Source of the DNA: Desulfobacteraceae bacterium
Lineage (GTDB): Bacteria > Desulfobacterota > Desulfobacteria > Desulfobacterales > UBA5852
Direction: 5' to 3'
Assembly (NCBI GenBank): GCA_014237395.1
Contig: JABZFP010000036.1
Span: forward strand, 19,223 to 83,222
DNA length: 64,000 bases
In this document: positions 7,526 to 16,577 of the stretch, piece after piece
How positions within the stretch are numbered: the stretch's first letter is position 1
Layout: the number at the start of each line of letters is the position of its first letter
Program-made: the position numbers and the translations under genes
The notes under the pieces: generated by a model
Databases searched by the model: none
Told to the model about the DNA's origin: nothing
The model's input: only the letters and a program-made list of their open reading frames with translations

Positions 7526-10165
7526 ATGATGACGGGAAATGAAGCACGGCAGACATTTCTGGATTATTTTGCGAAACATCATCATCAGACGGTACGGAGT
7601 TCTTCACTCGTCCCGGCGGACGATCCCACCCTGCTCTTCACCAATGCCGGCATGGTTCAGTTCAAGCGGACCTTTCTCGGAGAAGAGAAGCGGGGCTACA
7701 ATCGTGCCGTAACCTCACAGAAGTGTGTACGGGCCGGTGGTAAACACAACGATCTCGAGAATGTGGGCTACACCGCCCGTCATCACACCTTTTTTGAAAT
7801 GCTGGGCAATTTTTCCTTTGGTGACTACTTCAAGGAAAAAGCCATCGACTTCGCCTGGGATTTGCTCACCAACGGCTACGGTTTGCCCGCCGACAAATTG
7901 TGGGTGTCGATTTATCTCGATGACGACGAAGCCAACGATCTCTGGCGCGATCGAATCGGTGTGCCGGAAGACCGGATAGTTCGTCTGGGGGAGAAAGACA
8001 ACTTTTGGGCCATGGGGGATACCGGCCCCTGCGGCCCCTGTTCGGAAATTCACCTGGATCGGGGCGGGGCCTGCGTCCTGAATAATCCGAATTGTGGCGT
8101 CGATTGTGACTGCGACCGGTTCCTTGAAATATGGAACCTGGTTTTCATGCAGTTCAATCGCGATGTTTCCGGAAAAATGGAACCCTTGCCCAAACCTAGT
8201 ATCGATACCGGGCTGGGGCTCGAACGCATCGTTTCCGTGCTGCAGGACGTGGCCTCCAACTTCGATACCGACCTGATCCTGCCGATCATCCGGCGCACGG
8301 AAGCGTTAGCCGGTCGATCGGTGGATGAATCGGTGGAAACCGGTGTGGCCATGAAAGTCATTGCCGATCACAGCCGAGCGGCAGCTTTTCTGATCGGTGA
8401 CGGTGTTTTGCCCGCCAACGAGGGCCGGGGGTATGTCTTGCGGAGAATTATGCGCCGCGCCATCCGGTACGGGCGCAACATCGGTTTGACCAAGCCCTTC
8501 CTGCACGATACCGCCCGGGAGGTCATGACCATCATGAAGCCGGCCTACCCGGAACTGCTCGAAGCGGCACCCTATATCACCAGCGTTATTGAAAACGAGG
8601 AAGTCCGCTTCTCGGAGACCCTCGATCATGGCCTGCGCGTTTTGAATGATTCCCTGGAGGACCTGCGGGCCAAAGATCAGAACGTGGTCCCCGGGAACAT
8701 CATTTTCAAGCTTTACGACACGTTCGGTTTTCCCGTCGATATCGTCCGTGACGTGGTCCGGGACGAGGGGTTGACGCTCGACATGGATGGGTTCGATACC
8801 GCCATGGCGCAGCAACGGGAACAATCACGATCGGTGACGGCCTTTACGACGACCAGTGAGGCCTATCGGACGCTTTCGGCCGAGGGATTCAGGCCGGAAT
8901 TCAAGGGATACGACGACTTGACGGCCGACAGCACCGTCATGCTGCTGGTCAAGGACGGCCAGGCGGTTGATGCGGCGACCGCCGGCGATCGCGTTGAGAT
9001 TGTTGCCAAAGAGACCCCCTTTTATGGCGAAGCCGGGGGGCAGGCCGGTGATGTCGGCACCATTACGGCGCCGGATGGCAGTGGCTTGCAGGTGGATGTC
9101 AAGGGAACCGTCAAAGACCCCACCGGGTTGATTATCCACACGGGCCATGTTGAAGCGGGACGCATCGCAACGAACGATCCCATCCGGTTGTCGGTCAGCG
9201 CCGAAGCACGCCGCGCGACGGCGCGCAATCATACGGCCACCCATATTCTGCATGCCGTCCTGCGGGAAACCCTGGGGGAGCATGTCAAGCAGGCCGGGTC
9301 TTTAGTGGCGCCGGATCGGCTGCGGTTCGACTTTACGCATTTTTCTCAGATCGAACCGGAAACGCTTGTCGCGATCGAATCCAAGGTGAACGCTCATATC
9401 CAGGAAAACGTGGCGGCGCAAACAGAAGAGATGGATGCGGATCAAGCCTTTCAATCCGGCGCCACCGCGCTGTTCGAAGAAAAATATGGCGACCGCGTGC
9501 GGGTGGTTTCTCTGTCCGCTTTCAGCAAAGAACTTTGCGGCGGCACGCATGTTTCACGGACCGGTGATATCGGGTTCTTCAAAATCGTCGGTGAATCAAG
9601 CGTAGCCGCGGGTGTGCGCCGTATCGAGGCCTTGACCGGCCCATCGGCCCTGCGGCATGTCCAGAAGACGGAACAGGTATTGTTTGAGGCGGCGCAGCGT
9701 TTGAAGGATGCCCCCCAGAATGTGACCGGTCGGATCGAAAAACTTCTGGCCGAGCATAAGGCCCTTGAAAAGGAAGTGGAACGTCTCAAATCGGCGATGG
9801 CTTCCCGCTCGGTTGCGGAAGCGGCCCGTGATGTCGTCCAGGTGAACGGCGTGAACCTGCTGGCACGCAAGGTCGATGTGGACAGCCCGGCCGCCCTGCG
9901 CGAGATGGTGGACCGCTTCAGGGATAAAATGGCATCGGGTATCGTGGTGCTGGGGGCCGCCAGCGGCGGTAAGGCGCTCTTGATCGTCGGCGTTACTCCG
10001 GATCTGACCGATCGCTATCATGCCGGGTCAATTGTCAAAGCGTTGGCGGCCATGGTCGGAGGCGGTGGCGGCGGCAAAGCCGATCTGGCCCAGGCCGGCG
10101 GCAGCCAGCCGGAAAAATTGGGCGAGGCCATTGCGAAGGCGGAAGAACTGATCGCAACGCTCTGA
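7526..10165 (+). CDS. alaS: Alanyl-tRNA synthetase
   Basis: An 879-residue AlaRS of full bacterial length with all parts in order: class II aminoacylation core (residues 1 to about 250; FTNAGMVQFKRTFLGEEKRG, GDTGPCGPCSEIH), tRNA-recognition region, editing domain with the zinc motifs HTATHILH (near residue 570) and CGGTH (near 671), and the C-Ala domain with the glycine-rich GGGGGGKADLAQAGG ending. It charges tRNA-Ala and clears mischarged Ser/Gly. The start is ATGATG after GAGGAG; the second ATG is equally possible. It follows recA by 97 bases, the recA-(recX)-alaS order of many proteobacteria with recX missing. An ATCGGC/GCCGAT inverted repeat lies in the gap. Confidence 0.98.
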   Translation: MMTGNEARQTFLDYFAKHHHQTVRSSSLVPADDPTLLFTNAGMVQFKRTFLGEEKRGYNRAVTSQKCVRAGGKHNDLENVGYTARHHTFFEMLGNFSFGDYFKEKAIDFAWDLLTNGYGLPADKLWVSIYLDDDEANDLWRDRIGVPEDRIVRLGEKDNFWAMGDTGPCGPCSEIHLDRGGACVLNNPNCGVDCDCDRFLEIWNLVFMQFNRDVSGKMEPLPKPSIDTGLGLERIVSVLQDVASNFDTDLILPIIRRTEALAGRSVDESVETGVAMKVIADHSRAAAFLIGDGVLPANEGRGYVLRRIMRRAIRYGRNIGLTKPFLHDTAREVMTIMKPAYPELLEAAPYITSVIENEEVRFSETLDHGLRVLNDSLEDLRAKDQNVVPGNIIFKLYDTFGFPVDIVRDVVRDEGLTLDMDGFDTAMAQQREQSRSVTAFTTTSEAYRTLSAEGFRPEFKGYDDLTADSTVMLLVKDGQAVDAATAGDRVEIVAKETPFYGEAGGQAGDVGTITAPDGSGLQVDVKGTVKDPTGLIIHTGHVEAGRIATNDPIRLSVSAEARRATARNHTATHILHAVLRETLGEHVKQAGSLVAPDRLRFDFTHFSQIEPETLVAIESKVNAHIQENVAAQTEEMDADQAFQSGATALFEEKYGDRVRVVSLSAFSKELCGGTHVSRTGDIGFFKIVGESSVAAGVRRIEALTGPSALRHVQKTEQVLFEAAQRLKDAPQNVTGRIEKLLAEHKALEKEVERLKSAMASRSVAEAARDVVQVNGVNLLARKVDVDSPAALREMVDRFRDKMASGIVVLGAASGGKALLIVGVTPDLTDRYHAGSIVKALAAMVGGGGGGKADLAQAGGSQPEKLGEAIAKAEELIATL

Positions 10166-10403
10166 CACGCCCTGCCGGCGTTTTGCGCTTCGGGTGGGGT
10201 GACCCGCTTACGGGTGCTGCTAAGCAAATCAACCGGAAAGGGTGGCCGCAGGTGGGGCATGGCGCCAGCGGCCGCTGATTAACGGCTAACGACTGATCGG
10301 CCTGCTTGTCGGGCACCGATCGAAAACGGCCATTGCATCTCCCCCGGGATGATGTGATGATCCGGCCCAGCACCTATCGGGGTGTTGCGCATAACCATTT
10401 TCG

Positions 10404-11234
10404 TCAATCCGTCTTCAGAACGTCGACCATGCTGTAAATACGGCCTTGGCTGCCATCCTGGACTTTGCGGTGTAGATAGTTGACCGCTTTCAGCGTTCCT
10501 TCGACATAGATTTTCCGACCATTGATATTGTGCTTCAATTCGAACATGGCCGTGCCGTCCGGTGACGTCAGGGTGTAGGTGTGCCAGCCATGGCCGTCCA
10601 GGTAGGCTTCCGGGATCCCCCATTGTTGCTTTTGAATCGCCGGGTCGCGCTCTTTTTGAATCTGGTCGTTCGAAAAGTCGACGCCCATGGCATTGAAATA
10701 GCCGACCATGGCTTTGGCCGTGCCGCTCGTGTCGGCTTTGCCCTGCTGGTGGCTTTCATGAACCGTCAGGGTATACCCCTGGAATAGTCCTGGAAAGTTT
10801 TCGGCGCCATAAGCCAGCATGGCCTGCAGGCCGACAATCTGGCGCGCCATGTTGGGTGCGATAACGGCGGATATGGGCGCTTTGGTGACCGTTTCATGAA
10901 GCTCCTGACGATCGCCGCCGGTGGTTCCCATAACGAAAGGCAAGCTATGGGTGCAGTAGAAGCGGGCATTGCGATTGACAGCGGAAGGGTGGGTGAAATC
11001 GACACTGATGAAACTGTCGTAGCTGTCTTTGATGGTCATGATGGACGCATCCCGGCGATCGGGCCGAATCAACTCGATGACCGTGTCTTCGATGGCGATG
11101 CGATCGATGTCGATCTCGGGGCCGGTCAGCGAATAGGGAAGCAATGTCAATGCTTCATCACGGGCGATATGGCTGGCGATCATCTGGGTCACATTGCCGG
11201 GCAGGCCGTTGACCATGACTTTGATAGTGCTCAT
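10404..11234 (-). CDS. dapB: 4-hydroxy-tetrahydrodipicolinate reductase, plant-type DapB
   Basis: A 276-residue reductase of lysine and meso-diaminopimelate synthesis. The N-terminus carries a Rossmann-type glycine motif (VNGLPGNV) and the active-site region reads VHESHQQGKADTSGTA, aligning with the bacterial HH-x4-KxDxPSGTA motif but with the Asp-Thr-Ser-Gly form I associate with the plant-type DapB subfamily. The C-terminus (ELKHNINGRKIYVEGTLKA) also differs from the E. coli type. An ATG at 11240 precedes the chosen ATG at 11234; GGAG lies six bases upstream of the latter. It is last in the plsB - MurU/AmgK - dapB unit, all serving the envelope. DapB identity is firm; the plant-type subclass is from memory. 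Confidence 0.85.
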   Translation of the reverse strand: MSTIKVMVNGLPGNVTQMIASHIARDEALTLLPYSLTGPEIDIDRIAIEDTVIELIRPDRRDASIMTIKDSYDSFISVDFTHPSAVNRNARFYCTHSLPFVMGTTGGDRQELHETVTKAPISAVIAPNMARQIVGLQAMLAYGAENFPGLFQGYTLTVHESHQQGKADTSGTAKAMVGYFNAMGVDFSNDQIQKERDPAIQKQQWGIPEAYLDGHGWHTYTLTSPDGTAMFELKHNINGRKIYVEGTLKAVNYLHRKVQDGSQGRIYSMVDVLKTD

Positions 11235-11320
11235 GGGCATCTCCTAAGCGGGGAGCGTTTTATTAATGGCGCGTTCGTCTCTTGGCCATACCATGGATCA
11301 CATCGTTCTTCCACCCTTCT

Positions 11321-13066
11321 TCACGCGCCACCATCGACAGCCGCTGCACGGCCGTTATCATTGGCTGACAGGGCCTCCGGTATGGCGTCTTTCGCGAGTA
11401 TGGATAGGATCGGGAAGGCTTGGCGGTCGAAATGGGAGAGGGTTTGCTGCAGGCTTCGAACGGCGGCAGGTATGTAGCGGGAAAAATGCGGCTTGCCTTT
11501 GCGGCGGGTCAGAAACCCATAGGCCCCCAGTATCTGCAGATTCCGGGCCAGGGCGCAGTATCGGTAGGTTTTTTGAATTTTGGCCGCAGGGGTGCCGGGG
11601 GAGCGCCGGGCCAGCTGTTCGGCAAAGTAAACCAGCAACGTTTCCCGCATGGCGAACGGCAAGTCGACATAGGGGTCGATGAGAAGCGAGGCCAGATCAT
11701 AATGCGGGGGGCCGATGCGCCCGCCCTGGAAGTCAATCAGATAGAATCGGTCTTTCATCACCATGATGTTGCGGGACTGGAAATCACGGTGCATGAAGCC
11801 CACCGGTCTAGCGGTCATGACGGCGTCCGCCAGCCGGTTGAATTCGGACGCCAGCGCCTCGTCATCCGTGTCCATTCCGAGATAACCGTTGAGAAACGCC
11901 TGGACAAAATAGCGGCATTCGCCCTGGAGGACAACCGTCCGGTCATACCGGCGGGTCTGATAGGTCCAGTGCGGATCGAAATCTTCACCGCCGTCGAACG
12001 CCATGGTCAATAACGTGTCGATCACACGGCGATAATCTTTCTCGGTGGCCGATGATCGGCCCGTATTGCGGACACGCGCCTGGTAGTTTTCGGAGCCCAA
12101 GTCTTCCATGAATACCAGCCCCGCGAACGGATCTTCCAGATAGATCTGCGGCACGGGCAGGCCTTTGCGGTGCAGATGCTGCCCAATGGCGACGAAGGCT
12201 TCGGCTTCACAGGTGCCTTCGGAAGGCTTGATGCCGTGGTCGACGACGATCATGCGCGTTTTTCCCGAGCGCAGGCGGTACCATTGACGGTCGGAGCCGT
12301 CTCCGGGCAGCGGCTGCCATTCGATGGCCGCCGGGGGGGCCGCTTCACCTGCCTGAAGCAGGGCCTCCTGGGCCATGATGCTGCGGGCCATGGCCTGATA
12401 GCGTTCCGGCGTCCCCAAATCCGACCATTGCAACGGTTCGGGGATATAGGCCGCAAGGCGGTGGCCGTCGGCAATCATGGCCTGAAAGGCATCGATGCTG
12501 CTGGCGAATCCCTCCGACGGCAAATAGGCGAGGATGGCATCGTTCAGCATCTGGATGCCGGTGAAGGTCAGCTGCCGGGCTTCGTGGGGCATGGTTCCGG
12601 CCGGCGATTCCCCAAAGGCGACAACCGTGTCGGTTGAATCGACAACAACCGAATTGAAGGCCGGATGGTCACACAGCGTCAGGCTGGCCGGCTGACCGTG
12701 GGCCTGGTGAAAGCGATAGAAGGCCCGGAAATCCAAATCCGTGACAATATCGCTGTTTACCACTAGGAGACCTTCAGACTGCCAGATATCCGCGGTGTTG
12801 CGGATCGCGCCGCCCGTGCCGAGGATCGTCGATTCGTGACGCGTCACGATGGTTGCGGCATACGACTGCCGATGAAGGAAGTCTTCGATCCGCTGGTGCA
12901 GGTGGTGGGTATTGACAATGACGGTGTGGGCACCCGCCGCGATCAAACGCCGGATCATGATATCCAGCAGGGGCTGCCCGTTTAACGTGAACAAGGGTTT
13001 GGGGGTATGGTCGCTATAGGGGCGCAGCCGGCTGCCGAAGCCCGCCGCCAGTACAAGCGCTATCAT
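11321..13066 (-). CDS. Fused MurNAc-1-phosphate uridylyltransferase and sugar kinase (MurU-AmgK fusion)
   Basis: A 581-residue two-domain protein. Residues 1 to about 235 are a nucleotidyltransferase with LAAGFGSRLRPYSDHTPKP and the VVNSDIVTDLDF metal-binding region, close to MurU/mannose-1-phosphate guanylyltransferase types. Residues about 250-581 are an aminoglycoside-phosphotransferase-fold kinase with MHRDFQSRNIM (catalytic loop near 423) and LIDFQGGRIG (near 443), as in AmgK. In Pseudomonas, separate AmgK and MurU turn recycled MurNAc into UDP-MurNAc; here both steps sit on one chain in MurU-AmgK order. It begins 33 bases after the plsB stop. A NamZ-type muramidase at 16578 could supply its substrate. 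A role in other sugar-nucleotide synthesis remains possible. Confidence 0.85.
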   Translation of the reverse strand: MIALVLAAGFGSRLRPYSDHTPKPLFTLNGQPLLDIMIRRLIAAGAHTVIVNTHHLHQRIEDFLHRQSYAATIVTRHESTILGTGGAIRNTADIWQSEGLLVVNSDIVTDLDFRAFYRFHQAHGQPASLTLCDHPAFNSVVVDSTDTVVAFGESPAGTMPHEARQLTFTGIQMLNDAILAYLPSEGFASSIDAFQAMIADGHRLAAYIPEPLQWSDLGTPERYQAMARSIMAQEALLQAGEAAPPAAIEWQPLPGDGSDRQWYRLRSGKTRMIVVDHGIKPSEGTCEAEAFVAIGQHLHRKGLPVPQIYLEDPFAGLVFMEDLGSENYQARVRNTGRSSATEKDYRRVIDTLLTMAFDGGEDFDPHWTYQTRRYDRTVVLQGECRYFVQAFLNGYLGMDTDDEALASEFNRLADAVMTARPVGFMHRDFQSRNIMVMKDRFYLIDFQGGRIGPPHYDLASLLIDPYVDLPFAMRETLLVYFAEQLARRSPGTPAAKIQKTYRYCALARNLQILGAYGFLTRRKGKPHFSRYIPAAVRSLQQTLSHFDRQAFPILSILAKDAIPEALSANDNGRAAAVDGGA

Positions 13067-13099
13067 GGGCCGGAGACTCCATGGGGCCTGCTGCGGTCG

Positions 13100-15736
13100 T
13101 TAGGACAGAAGCCCCAGATATCGTTTGATGGCATCCTCGTAGGGACGCGCCTCTTTTTCATCTTCATTGCACTCGATTTCGCGGCTGTTGAAAAAAGACA
13201 GGGCATTCTTGAAAGTGACCCGTGACAATGCTTCCGGACAGCTGATTTCGCTGCGTTTCAGCATCCGGGCGCCCTGGGTGGCAAACTTTTTGGCCTGCTC
13301 CTTGTAGCCCACTTCACTGCTCTTCTGCCGGCTCAACTGGGTCAGGACGACGAGATAGGCTTCGAAATAGGCTTTCAGGAATCCTGCGTACAGGCGCAAT
13401 TTGCGTAACCCCGACGACGTGATGTTGTACGTATCCGGCAGGGTGGGGTGGGGCATCAAAACGGCATCGTCAATGAAGGCTTTGATGCTTTTGCGCACGT
13501 AAAATTCGGGCGGTTGTTCGATGTCATAGGCGAATTCATACTTAAAAAGGTCTTGCAGAAAGCGGTAGCTGATATGCAAATCGGTCGATATGAACTGAAA
13601 GGCGTCGCACTGAAAAATGGCCAGCGCCGTAAATGCCGCCGGCACGAAACAGGCCACGCAATTGTTTTTGTAGTACTCCAAACTGGGACGTTTGTCGGCA
13701 TTCGTCCTGAAGCGCGCCATATCGTCTTCGTTGTCGTCTTTTTTGGACACCGGCTCGATGAATTTGCGCTGGACATAGGCTTCGAAGGCCTGCTTCAGGG
13801 CGTGGTCGGGGGTCATGATCAAGGTGTCGGCCAGCTTGTTGCCGTGGAAATGGAGGTGTTTCAAATAGGTGTCCGCTACGCCGGCGATGTCGTCAAACGT
13901 GTAGGTGGCGGCCGGATGATTCAGAACCGATGCGGCCACAAGCGCGTGGGGCGTAACGATGGCGATGCGATTGATGGCGTTGATGGCACGGTGACCGATG
14001 TTCCGGCAGAAGGCGCTCATGGCGTCCTTGTCCATCGTCTCCAGTTGGAGCTGGTTGCGTTCCAGTAAGTCCTTCAAGGATATGGGGTCGTGAAATTCGA
14101 TGTATATTTTACCGAAGCGTTTTTTAAGAACCTTGCGGGCCTGGATGACCTGGCCCAGGCTCTCGGGTTTTTTGGCACCGCCCTCCAGCTCGTGCAGATA
14201 GGCTTTTTCTTCCGGCACCTTATCGTAACCGATGAAAATCGGGGCCAGGATAAGATCCTCGCAGGCGCCGTTGCGGAAGGCATCCAAGAGGATGGACAAA
14301 AGGCCGGTTTTGGGTGAGAGCAATTTGCCGGTGCGGCTGCGGCCCCCTTCGATGAAGACCTCGATGTTGAAGCCTTCCTGGAGCAGTTTGTGGACATAGG
14401 TTGCAAAGACACTGGCATACAAGGGGGCGCCTTTGAAGGTGCGGCGCATGAAAAAGGCGCCGGCGCTTCTGAAGATGGGTCCCATGGGCCAGAAGGACAG
14501 ATTCTTTCCGGCAACGATATGGGGGCAGGGCATGTTGTTGCGATACATGAGATAGGAGAGCATCAGGTAGTCGATATGGCTCTTATGGCTGGGTAATAGA
14601 ATGAGAGGGCCTTTCTGGGACATGGCCTTGAGGCGATCCAACCCGTCGTGATCTATAATGAAACCGTCGAACATGGTGTTGATGATCCAGGTCAGCAACG
14701 CTTCATAGATTTTAATCGTCCAGGGACGGTAGTCCGCCGCAATTTCGTCGAAATAATCGTCCGCTTTTTTGAGAATCTTTGTGACCGGTTTGTTCTCTGC
14801 TTCCGCGTGCTGTTTGATAAACGCCTGAAGAGCGGTTCCGGTGAGGACATTTTCCTTGATTTCCAGCCGGGATTTCAGGACGGGACCCATGATGCTCTGA
14901 CGGTGGCGATGAATCTGCAGCAGCAGGTTGCGGCGCAGAACGAGCGCCTGGTAGGCGGTGTCGCGGTCACGGACATCCGGGTGGGTCAGGAAGGCTTGCA
15001 AGCTCACGGGTTCGCTGATCTCGACGAAGGTCCGGCCGGGTTTTTTGATCACCATGGCCACGCGGCGCCAGCTGCCGAGGGGTTTTTCCGGGCTGAAAAG
15101 AAGTCCCCATAGCGAGGGGTTGGCCTTTTCCGGGTCTTTTTTATAAATCATCAATTGGGGAATCAGGCAGATGGGACGGTTTGTCGTTCTCTGGATCTCC
15201 AGCAGATAGCGGATGGGATCCTCTTTCTGTTTCACAAAACGACGGTGGAAACCGTGGGGCTCCATTAGGGACAGCAGGCCCGCCTGCCCGCCAAAGAGTG
15301 CATCTGCATAGTATCCGCTGGCATAGGCATTGGGGAATTTGAAGTGCCGGCAGAAATAATCCAGACGAGCCAGCAGCATCCGGAAAATCCGTGATACCGG
15401 TTGGCACAGATACAAGCCATAGTCGAAAGCCACGGTGGGCACCGGGTGCCGGGTATCGCGATAACGGGTGTGGTAAAACAGACGTTCAAAGAGGCTCTTG
15501 CGTTTGGTGACATAGACCGGTATGGCGTTGCGGGGCAGCCGTTTGATAACGGCGGCCTGATTGGGCGATAGGGTGATCCCCCGGTAAAAAAGTTTGAGGG
15601 CCCAGGATAGAAGGTCACCGGGGTTTTCCGGCAGATAGGACGCATAGTGATGGTAGGTGCCTTTGAGAAGACGCTGGATCCAGCGATACACCGTAGCCTG
15701 AATGCGTGCCCATTTTTGATTGCTGGGGATGGTCAT
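13100..15736 (-). CDS. plsB: Glycerol-3-phosphate 1-O-acyltransferase PlsB
   Basis: An 878-residue membrane-associated acyltransferase that starts phospholipid synthesis by acylating glycerol-3-phosphate. The four acyltransferase blocks are visible from about residue 376: LPSHKSHIDYL (HxxxxD catalytic motif), GAFFMRRTF, FIEGGRSRTGK and ILAPIFIGYDKVPEE. It is about 70 residues longer than E. coli PlsB, mostly at the N-terminus, where a second acyltransferase-like segment with less clear motifs lies at residues 90-290. It begins at an ATG and is first in the minus-strand plsB - MurU/AmgK - dapB unit. PlsB uses acyl-ACP or acyl-CoA, in contrast to the PlsX/PlsY route common in bacteria. Confidence 0.93.
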   Translation of the reverse strand: MTIPSNQKWARIQATVYRWIQRLLKGTYHHYASYLPENPGDLLSWALKLFYRGITLSPNQAAVIKRLPRNAIPVYVTKRKSLFERLFYHTRYRDTRHPVPTVAFDYGLYLCQPVSRIFRMLLARLDYFCRHFKFPNAYASGYYADALFGGQAGLLSLMEPHGFHRRFVKQKEDPIRYLLEIQRTTNRPICLIPQLMIYKKDPEKANPSLWGLLFSPEKPLGSWRRVAMVIKKPGRTFVEISEPVSLQAFLTHPDVRDRDTAYQALVLRRNLLLQIHRHRQSIMGPVLKSRLEIKENVLTGTALQAFIKQHAEAENKPVTKILKKADDYFDEIAADYRPWTIKIYEALLTWIINTMFDGFIIDHDGLDRLKAMSQKGPLILLPSHKSHIDYLMLSYLMYRNNMPCPHIVAGKNLSFWPMGPIFRSAGAFFMRRTFKGAPLYASVFATYVHKLLQEGFNIEVFIEGGRSRTGKLLSPKTGLLSILLDAFRNGACEDLILAPIFIGYDKVPEEKAYLHELEGGAKKPESLGQVIQARKVLKKRFGKIYIEFHDPISLKDLLERNQLQLETMDKDAMSAFCRNIGHRAINAINRIAIVTPHALVAASVLNHPAATYTFDDIAGVADTYLKHLHFHGNKLADTLIMTPDHALKQAFEAYVQRKFIEPVSKKDDNEDDMARFRTNADKRPSLEYYKNNCVACFVPAAFTALAIFQCDAFQFISTDLHISYRFLQDLFKYEFAYDIEQPPEFYVRKSIKAFIDDAVLMPHPTLPDTYNITSSGLRKLRLYAGFLKAYFEAYLVVLTQLSRQKSSEVGYKEQAKKFATQGARMLKRSEISCPEALSRVTFKNALSFFNSREIECNEDEKEARPYEDAIKRYLGLLS

Positions 15737-16014
15737 GAGTCGTCCTATTCCAAGACGGTCCGCTGGTGGCGGTGTGGGCGGCCGGCGATGCTTTCCGGTC
15801 TGGGTTGAATCGTCAAACGATCATGCAAGGACCTAAAAAAACAAAAATTAGCAGAACGTACTTGTGGTTGCAATGGTTAAGTCGGGAGTTCTTTTGGTGG
15901 CGGAGCCGGCGGCAAGGCCGCACGTCCCGGTCGGTTCGCGTTTGCCAAAAAACCGGAAAATTTAACCTTGTTAAATCAAACCGGATGTGGTATCCGAATC
16001 CAGAATTTGAGTGC

Positions 16015-16043
16015 TTGCCAACGGAATCATTTTCTTCTATCAT
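16015..16043 (+). promoter_or_regulatory. Predicted sigma-70 promoter of the small membrane protein gene
   Basis: TTGCCA (16015-16020) and TATCAT (16038-16043) each match five of six consensus bases and are separated by exactly 17 bases. This is the best feature in the 474-base gap 15737-16210. Transcription would start near 16050 and leave a leader of about 160 bases, which contains two small inverted repeats: GTTAG-GAA-CTAAC near 16056 and AAACTT-AAGA-AAGTTT near 16156. No reading frame in the gap looks real. Confidence 0.55.
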
Positions 16044-16210
16044 CATCTTTCGTTCGTTAGGAACTAACCCGGTAACCGTCATTTTGGGGCTCTATGCCAT
16101 ACAGGCGAGCGTTGCAGCAATGCCTGATGATCCCTATTCGGGGTGTGCGGTAGCAAACTTAAGAAAGTTTCCGAATCTGAAAACTTTTTTTGCAAGGAGG
16201 AGAAATCCAT

Positions 16211-16489
16211 ATGAAAACGTTAGTAGGTGGGGCGGCAGCTGCTGTTCTCGGTCTTATCGGTCTTGTAGTATGGTGGTCACCTTTTTTGACGCTTCTGGCC
16301 GGCGCCATTCCTTTGATGCTGCTTCTGGGCGGCGGGTTGGCGATCTACCTGGGGTTCGATGAATTGAAGGATACCTGGAAAAAAGATGATGACATCGGCA
16401 GCCCAGTCGGATCGGAAGACGATGTGGACAAGTACAAGAAAGAAATCGATGACCTGAAGCAGGAAATCGAGAGCCTGAAAAGCGCTTAA
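16211..16489 (+). CDS. Small inner-membrane protein with a C-terminal coiled coil, unknown function
   Basis: A 92-residue protein I do not recognise. Residues 3-22 and 27-45 form two hydrophobic segments (LVGGAAAAVLGLIGLVVWW and LLAGAIPLMLLLGGGLAIYL), enough for a membrane hairpin. The rest is a charged tail ending in a heptad-like DKYKKEIDDLKQEIESLKSA, predicted coiled coil. An AAGGAGG site ends ten bases before the ATG at 16211, so the upstream in-frame TTG at 16190 is unlikely. It has its own near-consensus promoter and a strong intrinsic terminator, so it is a monocistronic unit that is probably well expressed. The charged helix suggests an interaction partner; none is evident nearby. Confidence 0.8.
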   Translation: MKTLVGGAAAAVLGLIGLVVWWSPFLTLLAGAIPLMLLLGGGLAIYLGFDELKDTWKKDDDIGSPVGSEDDVDKYKKEIDDLKQEIESLKSA

Positions 16490-16506
16490 TTCGATCAACC
16501 ATCATG

Positions 16507-16543
16507 AAAGCCTTGGATCCGGCAGGATTCAAGGCTTTTTTTT
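16507..16543 (+). terminator. Intrinsic terminator after the small membrane protein gene
   Basis: AAAGCCTTG (16507-16515) pairs perfectly with CAAGGCTTT (16530-16538) around a 14-base loop and runs into an uninterrupted T tract (16536-16543). It lies 17 bases after the stop at 16489 and points along the plus strand. Confidence 0.9.
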
Positions 16544-16577
16544 ATGGTTGGTCCACCATGGAAGGACATGCAAGCCC

